NCBI GenBank assembly: GCA_958410215.1
Contig: CATYOF010000009.1
Coordinates: 30,446 to 94,445 of the forward strand
Length of the DNA: 64,000 nt
Source of the DNA: an uncultured Cryptobacterium sp.
GTDB taxonomy: Bacteria; Actinomycetota; Coriobacteriia; Coriobacteriales; Eggerthellaceae
Direction: 5' to 3'
This document shows, piece by piece, positions 54,630 to 63,613 of the stretch (positions within the stretch are counted from its first letter, which is position 1; each line of letters starts with the position of its first letter). The notes under the pieces were generated by a model. That model saw only the letters and a list, made by a program, of their open reading frames with translations, searched no databases and was not told where the DNA came from. A program made the translations under genes and the position numbers.

Positions 54630-55331
54630 TCAACTGTTAGCTGAAACGCAAAATGAAACGTCGGAAAAATCTTCCTCATTACTTTCGTAGTTAAGATATT
54701 CTTCAGGCATACTTGTCAAAGTGACTTCTTCAGCTCGCAATCCCGTATCGAAACGATGCGGTACCACAACTATATTCGGTTTCGTAATGCTTTCATCGGA
54801 CAACAAAGCGTTGGTGGCAAACCCTCGTGCTTTAAGATCCGAGTGATTCTGCCGAAGTTCATAAATGGGCGCTACCTGCAAGCAGCGCATCATGCATGTG
54901 GCTACACAAGCAGGTTCCCTCCCTTCAGCTAGCCTTTCCAAGCACATATCGCATTTATAGGTTTTCTTTTGATCTTTGAAACGAACCGGAGCGTCGTACG
55001 GGCAAGCTTTTATACACAAGCCGCAACCAACACAAAGCTCTTCATCAATAACTACCGCTCCCGTGTTTTCGTCTTTACGAATAGCGCCTTTACGGCAAGC
55101 TGCAAGACACGCAGGGTTATTACAGTGATTGCAGGAAAGCGAAATCGAATAGCTAAACACTCCTGCAGGAGCAACTCCCTTTTCCAGGTCCCAGGAACCT
55201 ACTTCACCGGTTAAAACTTTCCGGAATTTCTTTCCCGTAGGAAGGTTATGTATGTCTTTGCAAGCAATGACGCAGGCTTTGCAACCCACACACTCATCAG
55301 CATTGAAATAAAACCCTAGCTGATTACCCAT
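54630..55331 (-). CDS. dmsB: DmsB-type iron-sulphur electron-transfer subunit
   Basis: This 233-residue protein carries four [4Fe-4S] cluster motifs: CVGCKACVIACKD (Cys14, 17, 20, 24), CNHCNNPACLAACR, CVGCGLCIKACPYDAP and CDMCLERLAEGREPACVATC. It passes electrons to the molybdenum subunit. No signal peptide is present, as usual for DmsB-type subunits. It follows dmsA by 75 bases. The C-terminal 50 residues are acidic and variable. Confidence 0.93.
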   Translation of the reverse strand: MGNQLGFYFNADECVGCKACVIACKDIHNLPTGKKFRKVLTGEVGSWDLEKGVAPAGVFSYSISLSCNHCNNPACLAACRKGAIRKDENTGAVVIDEELCVGCGLCIKACPYDAPVRFKDQKKTYKCDMCLERLAEGREPACVATCMMRCLQVAPIYELRQNHSDLKARGFATNALLSDESITKPNIVVVPHRFDTGLRAEEVTLTSMPEEYLNYESNEEDFSDVSFCVSANS

Positions 55332-55406
55332 GTTTCACACCACTTTTCGCTACGTTTCCTACTATAGCTTTAGCAAACTTTCGAATTACACACCAACGAC
55401 CATTGG

Positions 55407-57890
55407 CTAGTTTGAATCAGCCAATGAGTCAATTTCATCCCACGGATCAATACGAATCAAGGACGTATTCCACGTACAGTGCCCTTCTCCCGTTAAATAA
55501 CTTCCCTGCAGGGTGTTTGCATTGCCACCGGTATCAATACCTTCTTCGTTTACACGACTCCACGCGCCTTGACCCAGCACCACAACACCAGGCATTACCA
55601 CCTTCGTTACCTTGATGCGTCTGGTTATTTGACCAAAACGGCTTGAAACCAAAACCGTATCGCCATGATGAACACCCGCAGCTCTTGCATCACGCGGATT
55701 AACCCAAATATCATGCGGGAACACTTCACGAAGCTGTGAAACGTTGTCAAACATCTGGTGTGATCGCCCCAGAGCGTGCACACTAATACACTGCAATGGG
55801 TATTCCGCACCTTCCTGGGTTGCTTCTTCGTAGCCACCACGAGCGGGAACATAGTGTGCAATTGGAGCAATTTCGCTTAGACCAAACCTCTGGAAACGTT
55901 CCGGCAACCGAGAGCAATAAATTTCAAACTTCCCGCTTGGTGTTGCAACAGGATTGTTATGAGGGTCTTGTCTGAAGTCCTGGTACTGCACGTGACCTAA
56001 ACCGTCACCTTCGCTCCGTACGACCTGGTACACCCCTGTTTTCAAAAACTCTTTTATAGGAATTCTGCCCGTGTGTGGCACTCCCGTAATACCTAACTCA
56101 TCAAGATCTTCCTGGGTTACTGCAACTAGCGATTCCCAACCGCTTCCATCAGGCAATACTACTTCTGCTCCCAATAATTCATTGAAAGCCATCTGTTTAG
56201 TGGGTAGGGGTTGTACCAAAGCAGGATCAATTCCCCATCGCTTTGCTAACTGGGCTTCTATCCACAGATCTTCCTTAGCTTCCCCTGGAGGATCACATAC
56301 CTTTTGCGCAAAGATAAAGGTTTCTCGATTAATTTGAGTCAACACCTGTGCATCGCGTTCCCAGAATGAAGATGCCGGCAGCACAATATCTGAGTAGAGG
56401 CAATCGTTAGTCATCCATAAATCGCTCGCAACGGCAAATTCCACTTTTCGATACGCTTCAACTGCGCGAGAAAAGTGAGGATTCTGATTCATACGGCCGC
56501 CATCCCCAATTTTCCAAATCATTCGAATATCAATAGGCTGCCTGCCATGAACGAAATCGTTATATTCCCCCGTTACTACCGCATCCCACATTTCAGGCAT
56601 GGCAATACCGTAATAACAATGCGGGTCGTATTCGCCCCGTGCAAGCAATCCTCCTCCACGAGGTGGCTGACAAAGAGGGTTTTCAGGCCATGAACACCCT
56701 TTTGAACCGGGACGAATTAAAGGCTCCCCGCCAAAAATCATATTGCCACCCGATCCGCCCGCTGAAACTTCTGCGCCAGGAAATCCCACATTTCCCGTCA
56801 TCCAACCAACGGTGTAAAACGCCTGTACAAACGTTGCACCATTATCAGTTCGCGCAGGGGCCTGACTTGCCCTCATGGTCATAGGCTTCGTGGTGCCCAT
56901 CTCGTAGGCAAGCGCTTCAATTATTGAAACTGGAACTCCGCAAATAGATGATGCCCATGTAGGTGTTTTCGGACACCCGTCAAAGGTACCCAATACATAG
57001 TCTTTGAAATTATCCCGCGCATTTACCCCTTCAGGCATATGATCAGCATCAAACCCTACACAATACGTATCCAAGAATTCCTGATCAAATAAGTCATGCT
57101 CAATCAGGTAATATGCAATTGCCAAAAGTAAGGCAGTATCAGTACCAGGCCGAACCGCAATCAACTGGTCAGCCAAAGCCTGCATCGTAGGGTTAAACCA
57201 TGAATCAATAAAAATAAAGCGTGCTCCTGCACGCTTTGCCTGCAGGTAGTGATAGGTAGGATTACCCGTTTGTGACCATGCTGGATTTTGACCCCACATA
57301 ATCACAAGCTTTGCTTTGCGAATTTCATATCGATCGGAAAAATCGGTTGCCCCCAAATCGTAGGACCCCTTCATAGAATTCGCAACCAAAGGAAAAGCCC
57401 CTTGCGATGCCTGGCCCCACGTTACAGTACAGCCACCGTAGGCATTAAGCGCAGGTGACGTATATAATCCTGGCACCACGTTTCGGTATTCATACCCTGT
57501 TGCAAGAATAGATTTGCTACCATACGTTTCTTTAATTCGGGTAACTTCGGAAGCAACAATGTCTAACGCTTCATCCCAGCTGATACGCTCCCATTCATCC
57601 ACACCACGAAGGTGTTTGTCACCACCGCCAACCCGCCAATGCTTACGCTTGAGGGGATATTTCAAGCGATCCTGAGAAGATAACGCATGACGCAAAGAGC
57701 GACCTCTGGCACATCCTCTCTGTTGGGGAAAGTCCGGAGAATCAGCGTGAAGCGAATCGGTGTCTTGATAAAGCACTTTACCATCACACACATACGAACG
57801 ATTAACACAGCGTCCTCCACATGCAAAAAAGCAGGAATGCGTTACCCACTTGCAAGACGCATTCGCATCATTAGATAGTTCTTTTGGCAT
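55407..57890 (-). CDS. dmsA: DMSO-reductase family molybdopterin oxidoreductase, no Tat signal seen
   Basis: The 827-residue catalytic subunit binds a [4Fe-4S] cluster through Cys20, Cys24, Cys28 and Cys60 (SCFFACGGRC ... GCARGRS) and bis-MGD. Recognisable segments include GGCTVTWGQASQGAFPL, where a Ser may be the molybdenum ligand, VIMWGQNPAWSQTGNPTYHY, and the C-terminal domain with HALGRSHQMFDNVS and RAAGVHHGDTV. It could reduce DMSO/TMAO or another substrate such as a catechol. The first residues show no RR motif, and the upstream in-frame codons offer no start before a stop. ATG 57890 has AGGGG 6 bases upstream. Confidence 0.9.
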   Translation of the reverse strand: MPKELSNDANASCKWVTHSCFFACGGRCVNRSYVCDGKVLYQDTDSLHADSPDFPQQRGCARGRSLRHALSSQDRLKYPLKRKHWRVGGGDKHLRGVDEWERISWDEALDIVASEVTRIKETYGSKSILATGYEYRNVVPGLYTSPALNAYGGCTVTWGQASQGAFPLVANSMKGSYDLGATDFSDRYEIRKAKLVIMWGQNPAWSQTGNPTYHYLQAKRAGARFIFIDSWFNPTMQALADQLIAVRPGTDTALLLAIAYYLIEHDLFDQEFLDTYCVGFDADHMPEGVNARDNFKDYVLGTFDGCPKTPTWASSICGVPVSIIEALAYEMGTTKPMTMRASQAPARTDNGATFVQAFYTVGWMTGNVGFPGAEVSAGGSGGNMIFGGEPLIRPGSKGCSWPENPLCQPPRGGGLLARGEYDPHCYYGIAMPEMWDAVVTGEYNDFVHGRQPIDIRMIWKIGDGGRMNQNPHFSRAVEAYRKVEFAVASDLWMTNDCLYSDIVLPASSFWERDAQVLTQINRETFIFAQKVCDPPGEAKEDLWIEAQLAKRWGIDPALVQPLPTKQMAFNELLGAEVVLPDGSGWESLVAVTQEDLDELGITGVPHTGRIPIKEFLKTGVYQVVRSEGDGLGHVQYQDFRQDPHNNPVATPSGKFEIYCSRLPERFQRFGLSEIAPIAHYVPARGGYEEATQEGAEYPLQCISVHALGRSHQMFDNVSQLREVFPHDIWVNPRDARAAGVHHGDTVLVSSRFGQITRRIKVTKVVMPGVVVLGQGAWSRVNEEGIDTGGNANTLQGSYLTGEGHCTWNTSLIRIDPWDEIDSLADSN

Positions 57891-58262
57891 AGCAACCCCT
57901 GCCCTATACCGATCCCCTCGACGAAGTAAAGTTCTTCAGTCATACCCAAAACACAGTGCACAGCTCTAAAGCAATGAACAATTCTTTCTCAAGGCGTATA
58001 CGAACGGCATATACAAACACACTTCATTATCGTATGTACCTATAACTAGAGTATAGAATTTAAAGCATAGGTTTTGCCCGCAAACATCTATCTCTCTTTT
58101 TGTTTCTCCCTTCTCAAAACTTCTTTAAAAGGAATACCTTAACGACATTTGAACTGCCATATTCGACCGAGCGCACAATATCTCGTAGCCTAAAACACTT
58201 AGCTGCGCTACAAATAGAATAGACGAAAGGATTGCTTCCCATCCCGAACTAAGGAGGCATCT
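57891..58262. other. divergent intergenic region between dmsA and the hdr operon
   Basis: These 372 bases separate two divergent respiratory operons and should contain both promoters. A TATACT on the minus strand (58050-58055) is a candidate -10 for dmsA, without a good -35. The palindrome CGTATACG (57995-58002) and a similar CGTATGTAC at about 58030 may be regulator sites. I see no known riboswitch and no regulator gene. Confidence 0.4.
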
Positions 58263-58490
58263 ATGCCGAAGTTATTATTCGGCTCGTCCGCATTCGCTGC
58301 GAACGCAGCCGCTTTATTTTCCAACTGCCCGGCAGCTCTGCAAACACGCACTCTTACCAAGCGTCTTGCAGGCCTCTACTTTCATGCATTTCTTACCTTA
58401 ACGGCTAGAAATACGCACTCAACACCACTCCATTCAAGCGCCTTATACAAATCAAAGCGTTTCTACGAACGCTTCACCGTATATCTTTAA
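58263..58490 (+). CDS. small ORF with strong ribosome site before hdrC
   Basis: This 75-codon frame starts at an ATG preceded by a near-perfect AAGGAGG with 5-base spacing. The product (MPKLLFGSSAFAANAAALFS and following) has an Ala-rich, mildly hydrophobic start and a basic C-terminal part and matches nothing I know. It ends 43 bases before hdrC on the same strand. The first codons form a GCCGAA/TTCGGC hairpin, so it could instead be a translated leader. Confidence 0.4.
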   Translation: MPKLLFGSSAFAANAAALFSNCPAALQTRTLTKRLAGLYFHAFLTLTARNTHSTPLHSSALYKSKRFYERFTVYL

Positions 58491-58533
58491 CGTCTTTCTC
58501 TCTGCTTAAGATGCTCGCCTTGAAAGGAGTCTC

Positions 58534-59133
58534 ATGAAAACGGTTTGTTTGTCTGATACTTCTAAAGAAGAAAAAGACTTCGTAAAGAAAATTTGTACCC
58601 AAGCACACGTTAACTTACACGACTGTTACCAATGCGGTAAATGTTCCGCTGGTTGCCCCATGGCTGAAGCAATGGATATTCCTCCGCAGCAAATCATGCG
58701 ATTACTGCAGATGGGAAAAGTCAATCAAGTACTTGAAGCAGAATCCCCTTGGATCTGCGCCCAATGCAACACCTGTTCTGAACGTTGCCCTCAAAAAGTG
58801 GACACCGCTGCCGTTATGCGGGAAGTTCGCAGAGCATCCCACGAAACAGGTCATCACAAGCTTCATGACAGCAATGTGTTTGAAACGTTATTTATTAATG
58901 GCATCAAAAGCAAAGGGAAATCTAACGAGCAGTACCTTGCTGCAAAATACAACATGGCCTCGGGTCACTTTATGCAAGATGCTTTTAACGCTCCTAAGAT
59001 GTTCCAAAAAAATATGATTGGCATGCAAATGCAACAAAGCGAAAACCCCGAGGTTGTTGCTGCTCTTGTTAAAAAATGCCAAGAAGAAAAACCTTATGAA
59101 CATATGTCCTCTCCCCAAGGAGGTGATCAGTAA
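58534..59133 (+). CDS. hdrC: heterodisulfide reductase subunit C-like protein
   Basis: HdrC carries electrons between HdrA and HdrB. The 199-residue protein has two [4Fe-4S] motifs, CYQCGKCSAGCP (Cys31, 34, 37, 41) and CAQCNTCSERCP (Cys75, 78, 81, 85), then a helical C-terminal part with many Met and Gln. There is no membrane helix, so it is the soluble type. The start follows GAAAGGAGTCTC. It overlaps hdrB by one base (TAATG). Confidence 0.93.
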   Translation: MKTVCLSDTSKEEKDFVKKICTQAHVNLHDCYQCGKCSAGCPMAEAMDIPPQQIMRLLQMGKVNQVLEAESPWICAQCNTCSERCPQKVDTAAVMREVRRASHETGHHKLHDSNVFETLFINGIKSKGKSNEQYLAAKYNMASGHFMQDAFNAPKMFQKNMIGMQMQQSENPEVVAALVKKCQEEKPYEHMSSPQGGDQ

Positions 59134-60218
59134 TGGCTAAAGCTTTTTCCTTCTTTCCGGGCTGTTCTTTTCATTCCACCGGTATTTCCTACGCTGAATC
59201 AACCCGGTATGTCGCAGGGTGCCTTGATATAGAACTCTACGAAATAAAAGACTGGAACTGTTGCGGCGCAAGCGCTGCTCCAACCGTTAACGACGACTTA
59301 ATGTATGCACTACCAACCCGCAATCTTGCCCTAAGCGAAGACCAGCATCCTTACCTTCAGGTGCTTACTCCCTGCACGGGATGCTATGCAGCACTGAAAC
59401 GCGCCGAAATAAAAACGAAGCAAGATGCCAGTTATCGCACCCATATAAACAACCTTATTGAAATGAACTATCGCGGTACAGCAGAAGTAACTAATTTGCT
59501 TGATGCCCTTACTACGCCAGAAATGATTAGCGATATTGCTAATCACCTAAAACTCCACCTCGGAGGACTTAAGGTTGCTTGTTATTATGGCTGCGGACAA
59601 ACTCGCCCCACAGAAATAACCAAAGCGGCCAACGCGGAAAATCCTTTGCATATGGAAGCACTTTTAAATGCTGCTGGGGCCCATTGTATTGATTGGCACT
59701 TCAAAACGGAATGCTGCGGTGCATCTAATCACGTCATCCGTCCCAAGGCAGCACGAAATGCTGCTGAACGTATTTTTCATAACGCACAGAAAAATGGAGC
59801 AGATTGCATTGTGACTGCTTGTCCTTTGTGCTGGATGAATTTAGACATGCGCGAAGAAAAAATAAATCAGGAGCACAAAACCAACTACCATATGCCCGTT
59901 TACTTCTTTACGGAGCTGTTAGCCATGGCAATGGGTGCTACCGCAGAACAGGCAGGCATAACCCGCCACTTTGTTCCCGCCACAGAACTTATAACCAATA
60001 CGCTGAGCACTATTCCCGAAGAGCCCGAAGAACCAGAAGAGGACGAGCGAGCACGCAGAATTCGCGAGGCAAAAGAGCGCAAAGCAGCACGTGATCGGGA
60101 AAAAGCAGCACAAGCAAATGCGCAAAATAGCACTTCACAAATCAATACCCAAGACAACACATCACCGAAAGTAGCGCAAACCGCTACCGATACTACTACC
60201 GCTAAGGGGGTGGAATAA
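59133..60218 (+). CDS. hdrB: heterodisulfide reductase subunit B-like protein with charged tail
   Basis: HdrB holds the active-site non-cubane clusters. Both CCG domains are complete: Cys11, Cys43-Cys44, Cys81 and Cys84; then Cys150 and Cys154, Cys194-Cys195, Cys230 and Cys233 in ACPLCW. In methanogens these reduce CoM-S-S-CoB; in bacteria the substrate is usually unknown. The last 75 residues are an unusual Glu/Arg/Lys-rich then Gln/Asn/Thr-rich tail (PEEPEEDERARRIREAKERK and on), beyond the normal end near 290. Confidence 0.93.
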   Translation: MAKAFSFFPGCSFHSTGISYAESTRYVAGCLDIELYEIKDWNCCGASAAPTVNDDLMYALPTRNLALSEDQHPYLQVLTPCTGCYAALKRAEIKTKQDASYRTHINNLIEMNYRGTAEVTNLLDALTTPEMISDIANHLKLHLGGLKVACYYGCGQTRPTEITKAANAENPLHMEALLNAAGAHCIDWHFKTECCGASNHVIRPKAARNAAERIFHNAQKNGADCIVTACPLCWMNLDMREEKINQEHKTNYHMPVYFFTELLAMAMGATAEQAGITRHFVPATELITNTLSTIPEEPEEPEEDERARRIREAKERKAARDREKAAQANAQNSTSQINTQDNTSPKVAQTATDTTTAKGVE

Positions 60219-62204
60219 ATGAGCAGAATAGGCGTATTTGTTTGCCAATGCGGAACCAACATTGCAGGCGTGGTTAACACACAAGAAGTGGCAGATTACG
60301 CATGGACTTTACCTCATGTAGTTCATGTTGAAAACAACAAGTACACATGTTCAGACCCTAATCAAAGTCAAATCAAACAGGCAATTGAAGAACATAATCT
60401 TGACCGTATTGTAGTTGCTGCTTGTTCGCCTGCCATGCACGAGCTTACCTGGCAAAAGCTTCTGTCTCAAACCTCCGTCAACCCCTATATGCTCGAAGTG
60501 GCCAACATTCGCGAGCAATGTTCATGGGTACATACCGATAAAGACGAAGCAACGCGAAAAGCTAAAGATTTACTAAAGATGGCCGTTGCTAAAGTGGAAC
60601 GAGCAAAGCCGCTTCACACGCAACAAATTCCTATTACCAAACGTGCCCTTATCGTAGGGGGCGGCATTGCAGGCATGCAAGCTGCACTCGATATTGCTGA
60701 TGCAGGCTATCAGGTAACTATTGTTGAGCGCAAGCCAACCATTGGCGGCAAAATGCCCAAGATTGATAAAACCTTCCCTACTTTGGACTGCGCCGCCTGC
60801 ATTTGTACGCCCAAAATGTCTGAGGTAGGAAATCACCCCAACATCACTATTAAAATTCTTTCCGAAGTTGAAAAAGTGGATGGCTACGTGGGCAATTTCC
60901 AGGTAACTATTCGCGAAAAAGCAAAGTACATTGACCACAACTTATGTACCGGATGTGGTATGTGCACCACCAAATGCCCCGAAAAGAAAATTCCTAACGA
61001 ATTCAATGAAAACATGGGCTATCGCACAGCAATTTATAAAACGTTTGAACAGGCAGTGCCCTCAAAGCCCATCATCGACGATAAGCATTGTCGAAAACTA
61101 ACCCAGGGCAAATGTGGCGTGTGCGCAAAGGTTTGTCCAACAGGGGCTATTAACTACCTTGATGAAGACAAGGTAACCACTGAAACCTATGGTGCCGTTA
61201 TTTTGGCTACCGGATATGATCTTATCCGTTGGCAAGATATTTACCCCGAATACGGCGGTGGAGCATATCCCGATGTTATTGATGGATTAGGTTTCGAGCG
61301 TTTAGTTAACGCTTCTGGTCCAACCGAAGGACACATTCTTCGTCCTTCCGATGGCAAAGAACCTAAAACGCTTGTCATTGTAAAGTGCGTAGGGAGTCGT
61401 GACCCCCATAAAGGCAAAGCATACTGTTCGCGTGCATGCTGCATGTATGGAGCTAAACATGCCCACCAGTTCTTAGATAAAGTACCTAATGGCAATTGCT
61501 ACATTTTTTATATGGACGTTCGCACGCCCGGACGCCGCTACGACGAATTCTATATGCAGGCAAAAAATGATGGTGCTTTGTATATACGAGGACGCGTAAG
61601 CAAAATTTATCAGGAAGACAACCATTTAGTTGTTATGGGTGCCGATACCTTATCGGGTGAAAACGTAACCGTAAATGCTGATATGGTAGTGCTTGAAACC
61701 GCTATGGAAGCATCTCCTGGAGCGAAAGAAACCGCCATGATGTTTGGGGTTCAGTGCGACCAGGATAACTGGATTACCGAAGCGCATCCAAAACTTCGCC
61801 CAGTTGAAACTGCTTCTCGTGGTATCTTCCTTGCAGGTGTTGCCCAAGGACCCAAAGATATTCCTGACACCGTTGCGCAAGCAGGTGCAGCGGCGGCGAA
61901 AGTTATTATTATGTTTGCACATGATTCACTTGAGTCTAATCCGCAAATTAGTAAGGTGGATATTTCCAAATGCTCAGGATGCGGTACCTGCACTAGTATC
62001 TGTCCTTATGGCGCTTTAAGCCTTGTTGAAAAGAATCTTCGTGAAAATTCAGTCAAGGTAACACGCACCGTCTGTGAAGTAAATTCCGCCCTCTGTCAGG
62101 GCTGCGGAGCTTGTGCGGCAGCCTGTCGAAGCGGCGCACTTGACCTTTTGGGCTACACCGATAATGCCATCATGAAGGAGGTTGATGCGTTATGTCAGTG
62201 GTAA
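60219..62204 (+). CDS. hdrA: heterodisulfide reductase subunit A-like flavoprotein
   Basis: HdrA is the FAD subunit proposed to bifurcate electrons. The 661-residue protein has an N-terminal cluster motif (VFVCQCGTNI), a Rossmann FAD site LIVGGGIAGMQAAL (about 144-157), the family motif TLDCAACICTPKM (Cys191, 194, 196) and ferredoxin sites CTGCGMCTTKCP (243-254) and CGVCAKVCP (299-307). Two more lie near the C-terminus, CSGCGTCTSICP (585-596) and CQGCGACAAACR (623-634). It starts directly after the hdrB stop with a GGGGGTGG ribosome site. The length matches standard HdrA, with no fused partner domain. Confidence 0.95.
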   Translation: MSRIGVFVCQCGTNIAGVVNTQEVADYAWTLPHVVHVENNKYTCSDPNQSQIKQAIEEHNLDRIVVAACSPAMHELTWQKLLSQTSVNPYMLEVANIREQCSWVHTDKDEATRKAKDLLKMAVAKVERAKPLHTQQIPITKRALIVGGGIAGMQAALDIADAGYQVTIVERKPTIGGKMPKIDKTFPTLDCAACICTPKMSEVGNHPNITIKILSEVEKVDGYVGNFQVTIREKAKYIDHNLCTGCGMCTTKCPEKKIPNEFNENMGYRTAIYKTFEQAVPSKPIIDDKHCRKLTQGKCGVCAKVCPTGAINYLDEDKVTTETYGAVILATGYDLIRWQDIYPEYGGGAYPDVIDGLGFERLVNASGPTEGHILRPSDGKEPKTLVIVKCVGSRDPHKGKAYCSRACCMYGAKHAHQFLDKVPNGNCYIFYMDVRTPGRRYDEFYMQAKNDGALYIRGRVSKIYQEDNHLVVMGADTLSGENVTVNADMVVLETAMEASPGAKETAMMFGVQCDQDNWITEAHPKLRPVETASRGIFLAGVAQGPKDIPDTVAQAGAAAAKVIIMFAHDSLESNPQISKVDISKCSGCGTCTSICPYGALSLVEKNLRENSVKVTRTVCEVNSALCQGCGACAAACRSGALDLLGYTDNAIMKEVDALCQW

Positions 62205-62746
62205 CACAACACACAGCAACGCCTTTACCCACCTCTCTGCCGACGCAACCTTCTGAAGCTATTCAGGTACCCGAAGCAGAATTTAAACCCAAAATTCTTG
62301 CCTTCACCTGTAAATGGTGTACCTATGCAGGAGCCGATTTGGCTGGTCTTAACCGCATGAAGTATCCTGCCAATATTCGCCTTCTACGCGTTCCCTGTTC
62401 AGGACGCGTGAATCCCCAATTTGTATTGGAAGCACTTCAAAAAGGATGCGATGGCGTTATGGTATGCGGTTGTCATCCGGGCGACTGTCATTATTCCACC
62501 GGAAACTATTACGCCAAGCGTCGTATGATGATTTACAAGCGTCTTTTGGAATACATTGGGCTCGAACCCGATCGCTTCCAAATTCGCTGGATTTCAGGTG
62601 CTGAAGCGGGCAAATTCCGCGATGTTATTACCGAATTTTGCAACCGTATTATGGAGCTAGGACCCATTGAAAACGACTTCAATATAAGCACTTCTTTAGG
62701 GGCACGTTATTACGGAACCCACAACCAAGAAGGGGGCGAAGCATAA
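62192..62746 (+). CDS. MvhD/FlpD/FlxD family iron-sulphur subunit
   Basis: This 184-residue protein links HdrA to an electron-donating module. It shows the MvhD pattern FTCKWCTYAGADLAG (Cys40, Cys43), RVPCSGRV (Cys69) and VCGCHPGDCHY (Cys92, 94, 99), which binds a [2Fe-2S] or similar cluster. A Pro/Thr/Gln-rich leader of about 30 residues precedes the domain. It overlaps hdrA by 13 bases. In hydrogenase-free bacteria the equivalent is FlxD of the Flx-Hdr complex. Confidence 0.9.
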   Translation: MSVVTQHTATPLPTSLPTQPSEAIQVPEAEFKPKILAFTCKWCTYAGADLAGLNRMKYPANIRLLRVPCSGRVNPQFVLEALQKGCDGVMVCGCHPGDCHYSTGNYYAKRRMMIYKRLLEYIGLEPDRFQIRWISGAEAGKFRDVITEFCNRIMELGPIENDFNISTSLGARYYGTHNQEGGEA

Positions 62747-63601
62747 ATGGAATCTGCTCAAGATAAACTTCGCGCTCGCGCTCGCGCGCTTCTTGAAGAG
62801 GGAACAGTTTACGCGGTTGTTGGCTGGGAAGCAGGCAGGTTCGAAAACCAAACTACCCCTCTTATTTGCTTCACACCTAAAGATACCGATCGCTTGGTGT
62901 TCAATGAATACTGTGCTAATACCCTATCAAAATACATGCAGGATTTGAAAGGCAAGGGAAAAGTTGCATTTGCGGTTCGAGGATGCGACGGTCGCGGCAT
63001 TAATCGCATGATTCAAGACCATCAATTCAAACGAGAAGATGTATACCTACTTGGTATTCCCTGTCCTCGCATGAAGGACCCTCAAACCGGCGAAGTATTA
63101 GAAAAGTGTGCCTACTGCGAACACCTTAACCCCCCTGATTATGACGAACTGTTAGCGGAACCCGTATACGATCACGCACTTGAAAGCGGCGAAGAATTAG
63201 TGGTGGCTATAGCTTCCATGCCTCGAGAAGAACGTCAGGCATTTTTTGATTCCATGTTTGAAAAATGTATACGTTGCTATGCCTGCCGTGATGTATGCCC
63301 AGTCTGCACTTGTCGCACCTGTTTTGTTGACGAACGCAACACTGGTTGGCTTGGCAAACAGAACAACTTAAGTGAAAACCGCTTCTATGGTATAACGCGC
63401 GCCTTCCATATATCCGATAAGTGCATTGGATGCGGCGAATGCGAACGAGTATGCCCTATGGGTTTGCCACTCATGACACTTAACCGGAAACTAGCCAACG
63501 ATATGGCTTTCCTCTTCGGTAAAACCGAATCGGGTATGACTACCGAAAACGAAGATGTGCTCAATCATTTTAAACGCGACGACGTAGAAGAATTCATGTG
63601 A
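62747..63601 (+). CDS. Flx-type 4Fe-4S subunit (FlxC-like)
   Basis: A 284-residue protein with an N-terminal domain related to the F420-hydrogenase beta subunit (VAFAVRGCDGRGINRMI, LLGIPCPRM) and two cluster sites, CIRCYACRDVCPVCTC (Cys174, 177, 180, 184) and CIGCGECERVCPMG (Cys226, 229, 232, 236). Genes of this type follow mvhD/flxD in Flx-Hdr clusters and transfer electrons from an NADH-oxidising subunit. The exact letter (FlxB or FlxC) is uncertain. It starts directly after the mvhD-like stop. Confidence 0.8.
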   Translation: MESAQDKLRARARALLEEGTVYAVVGWEAGRFENQTTPLICFTPKDTDRLVFNEYCANTLSKYMQDLKGKGKVAFAVRGCDGRGINRMIQDHQFKREDVYLLGIPCPRMKDPQTGEVLEKCAYCEHLNPPDYDELLAEPVYDHALESGEELVVAIASMPREERQAFFDSMFEKCIRCYACRDVCPVCTCRTCFVDERNTGWLGKQNNLSENRFYGITRAFHISDKCIGCGECERVCPMGLPLMTLNRKLANDMAFLFGKTESGMTTENEDVLNHFKRDDVEEFM

Positions 63602-63613
63602 GAGGAGGGCGCC

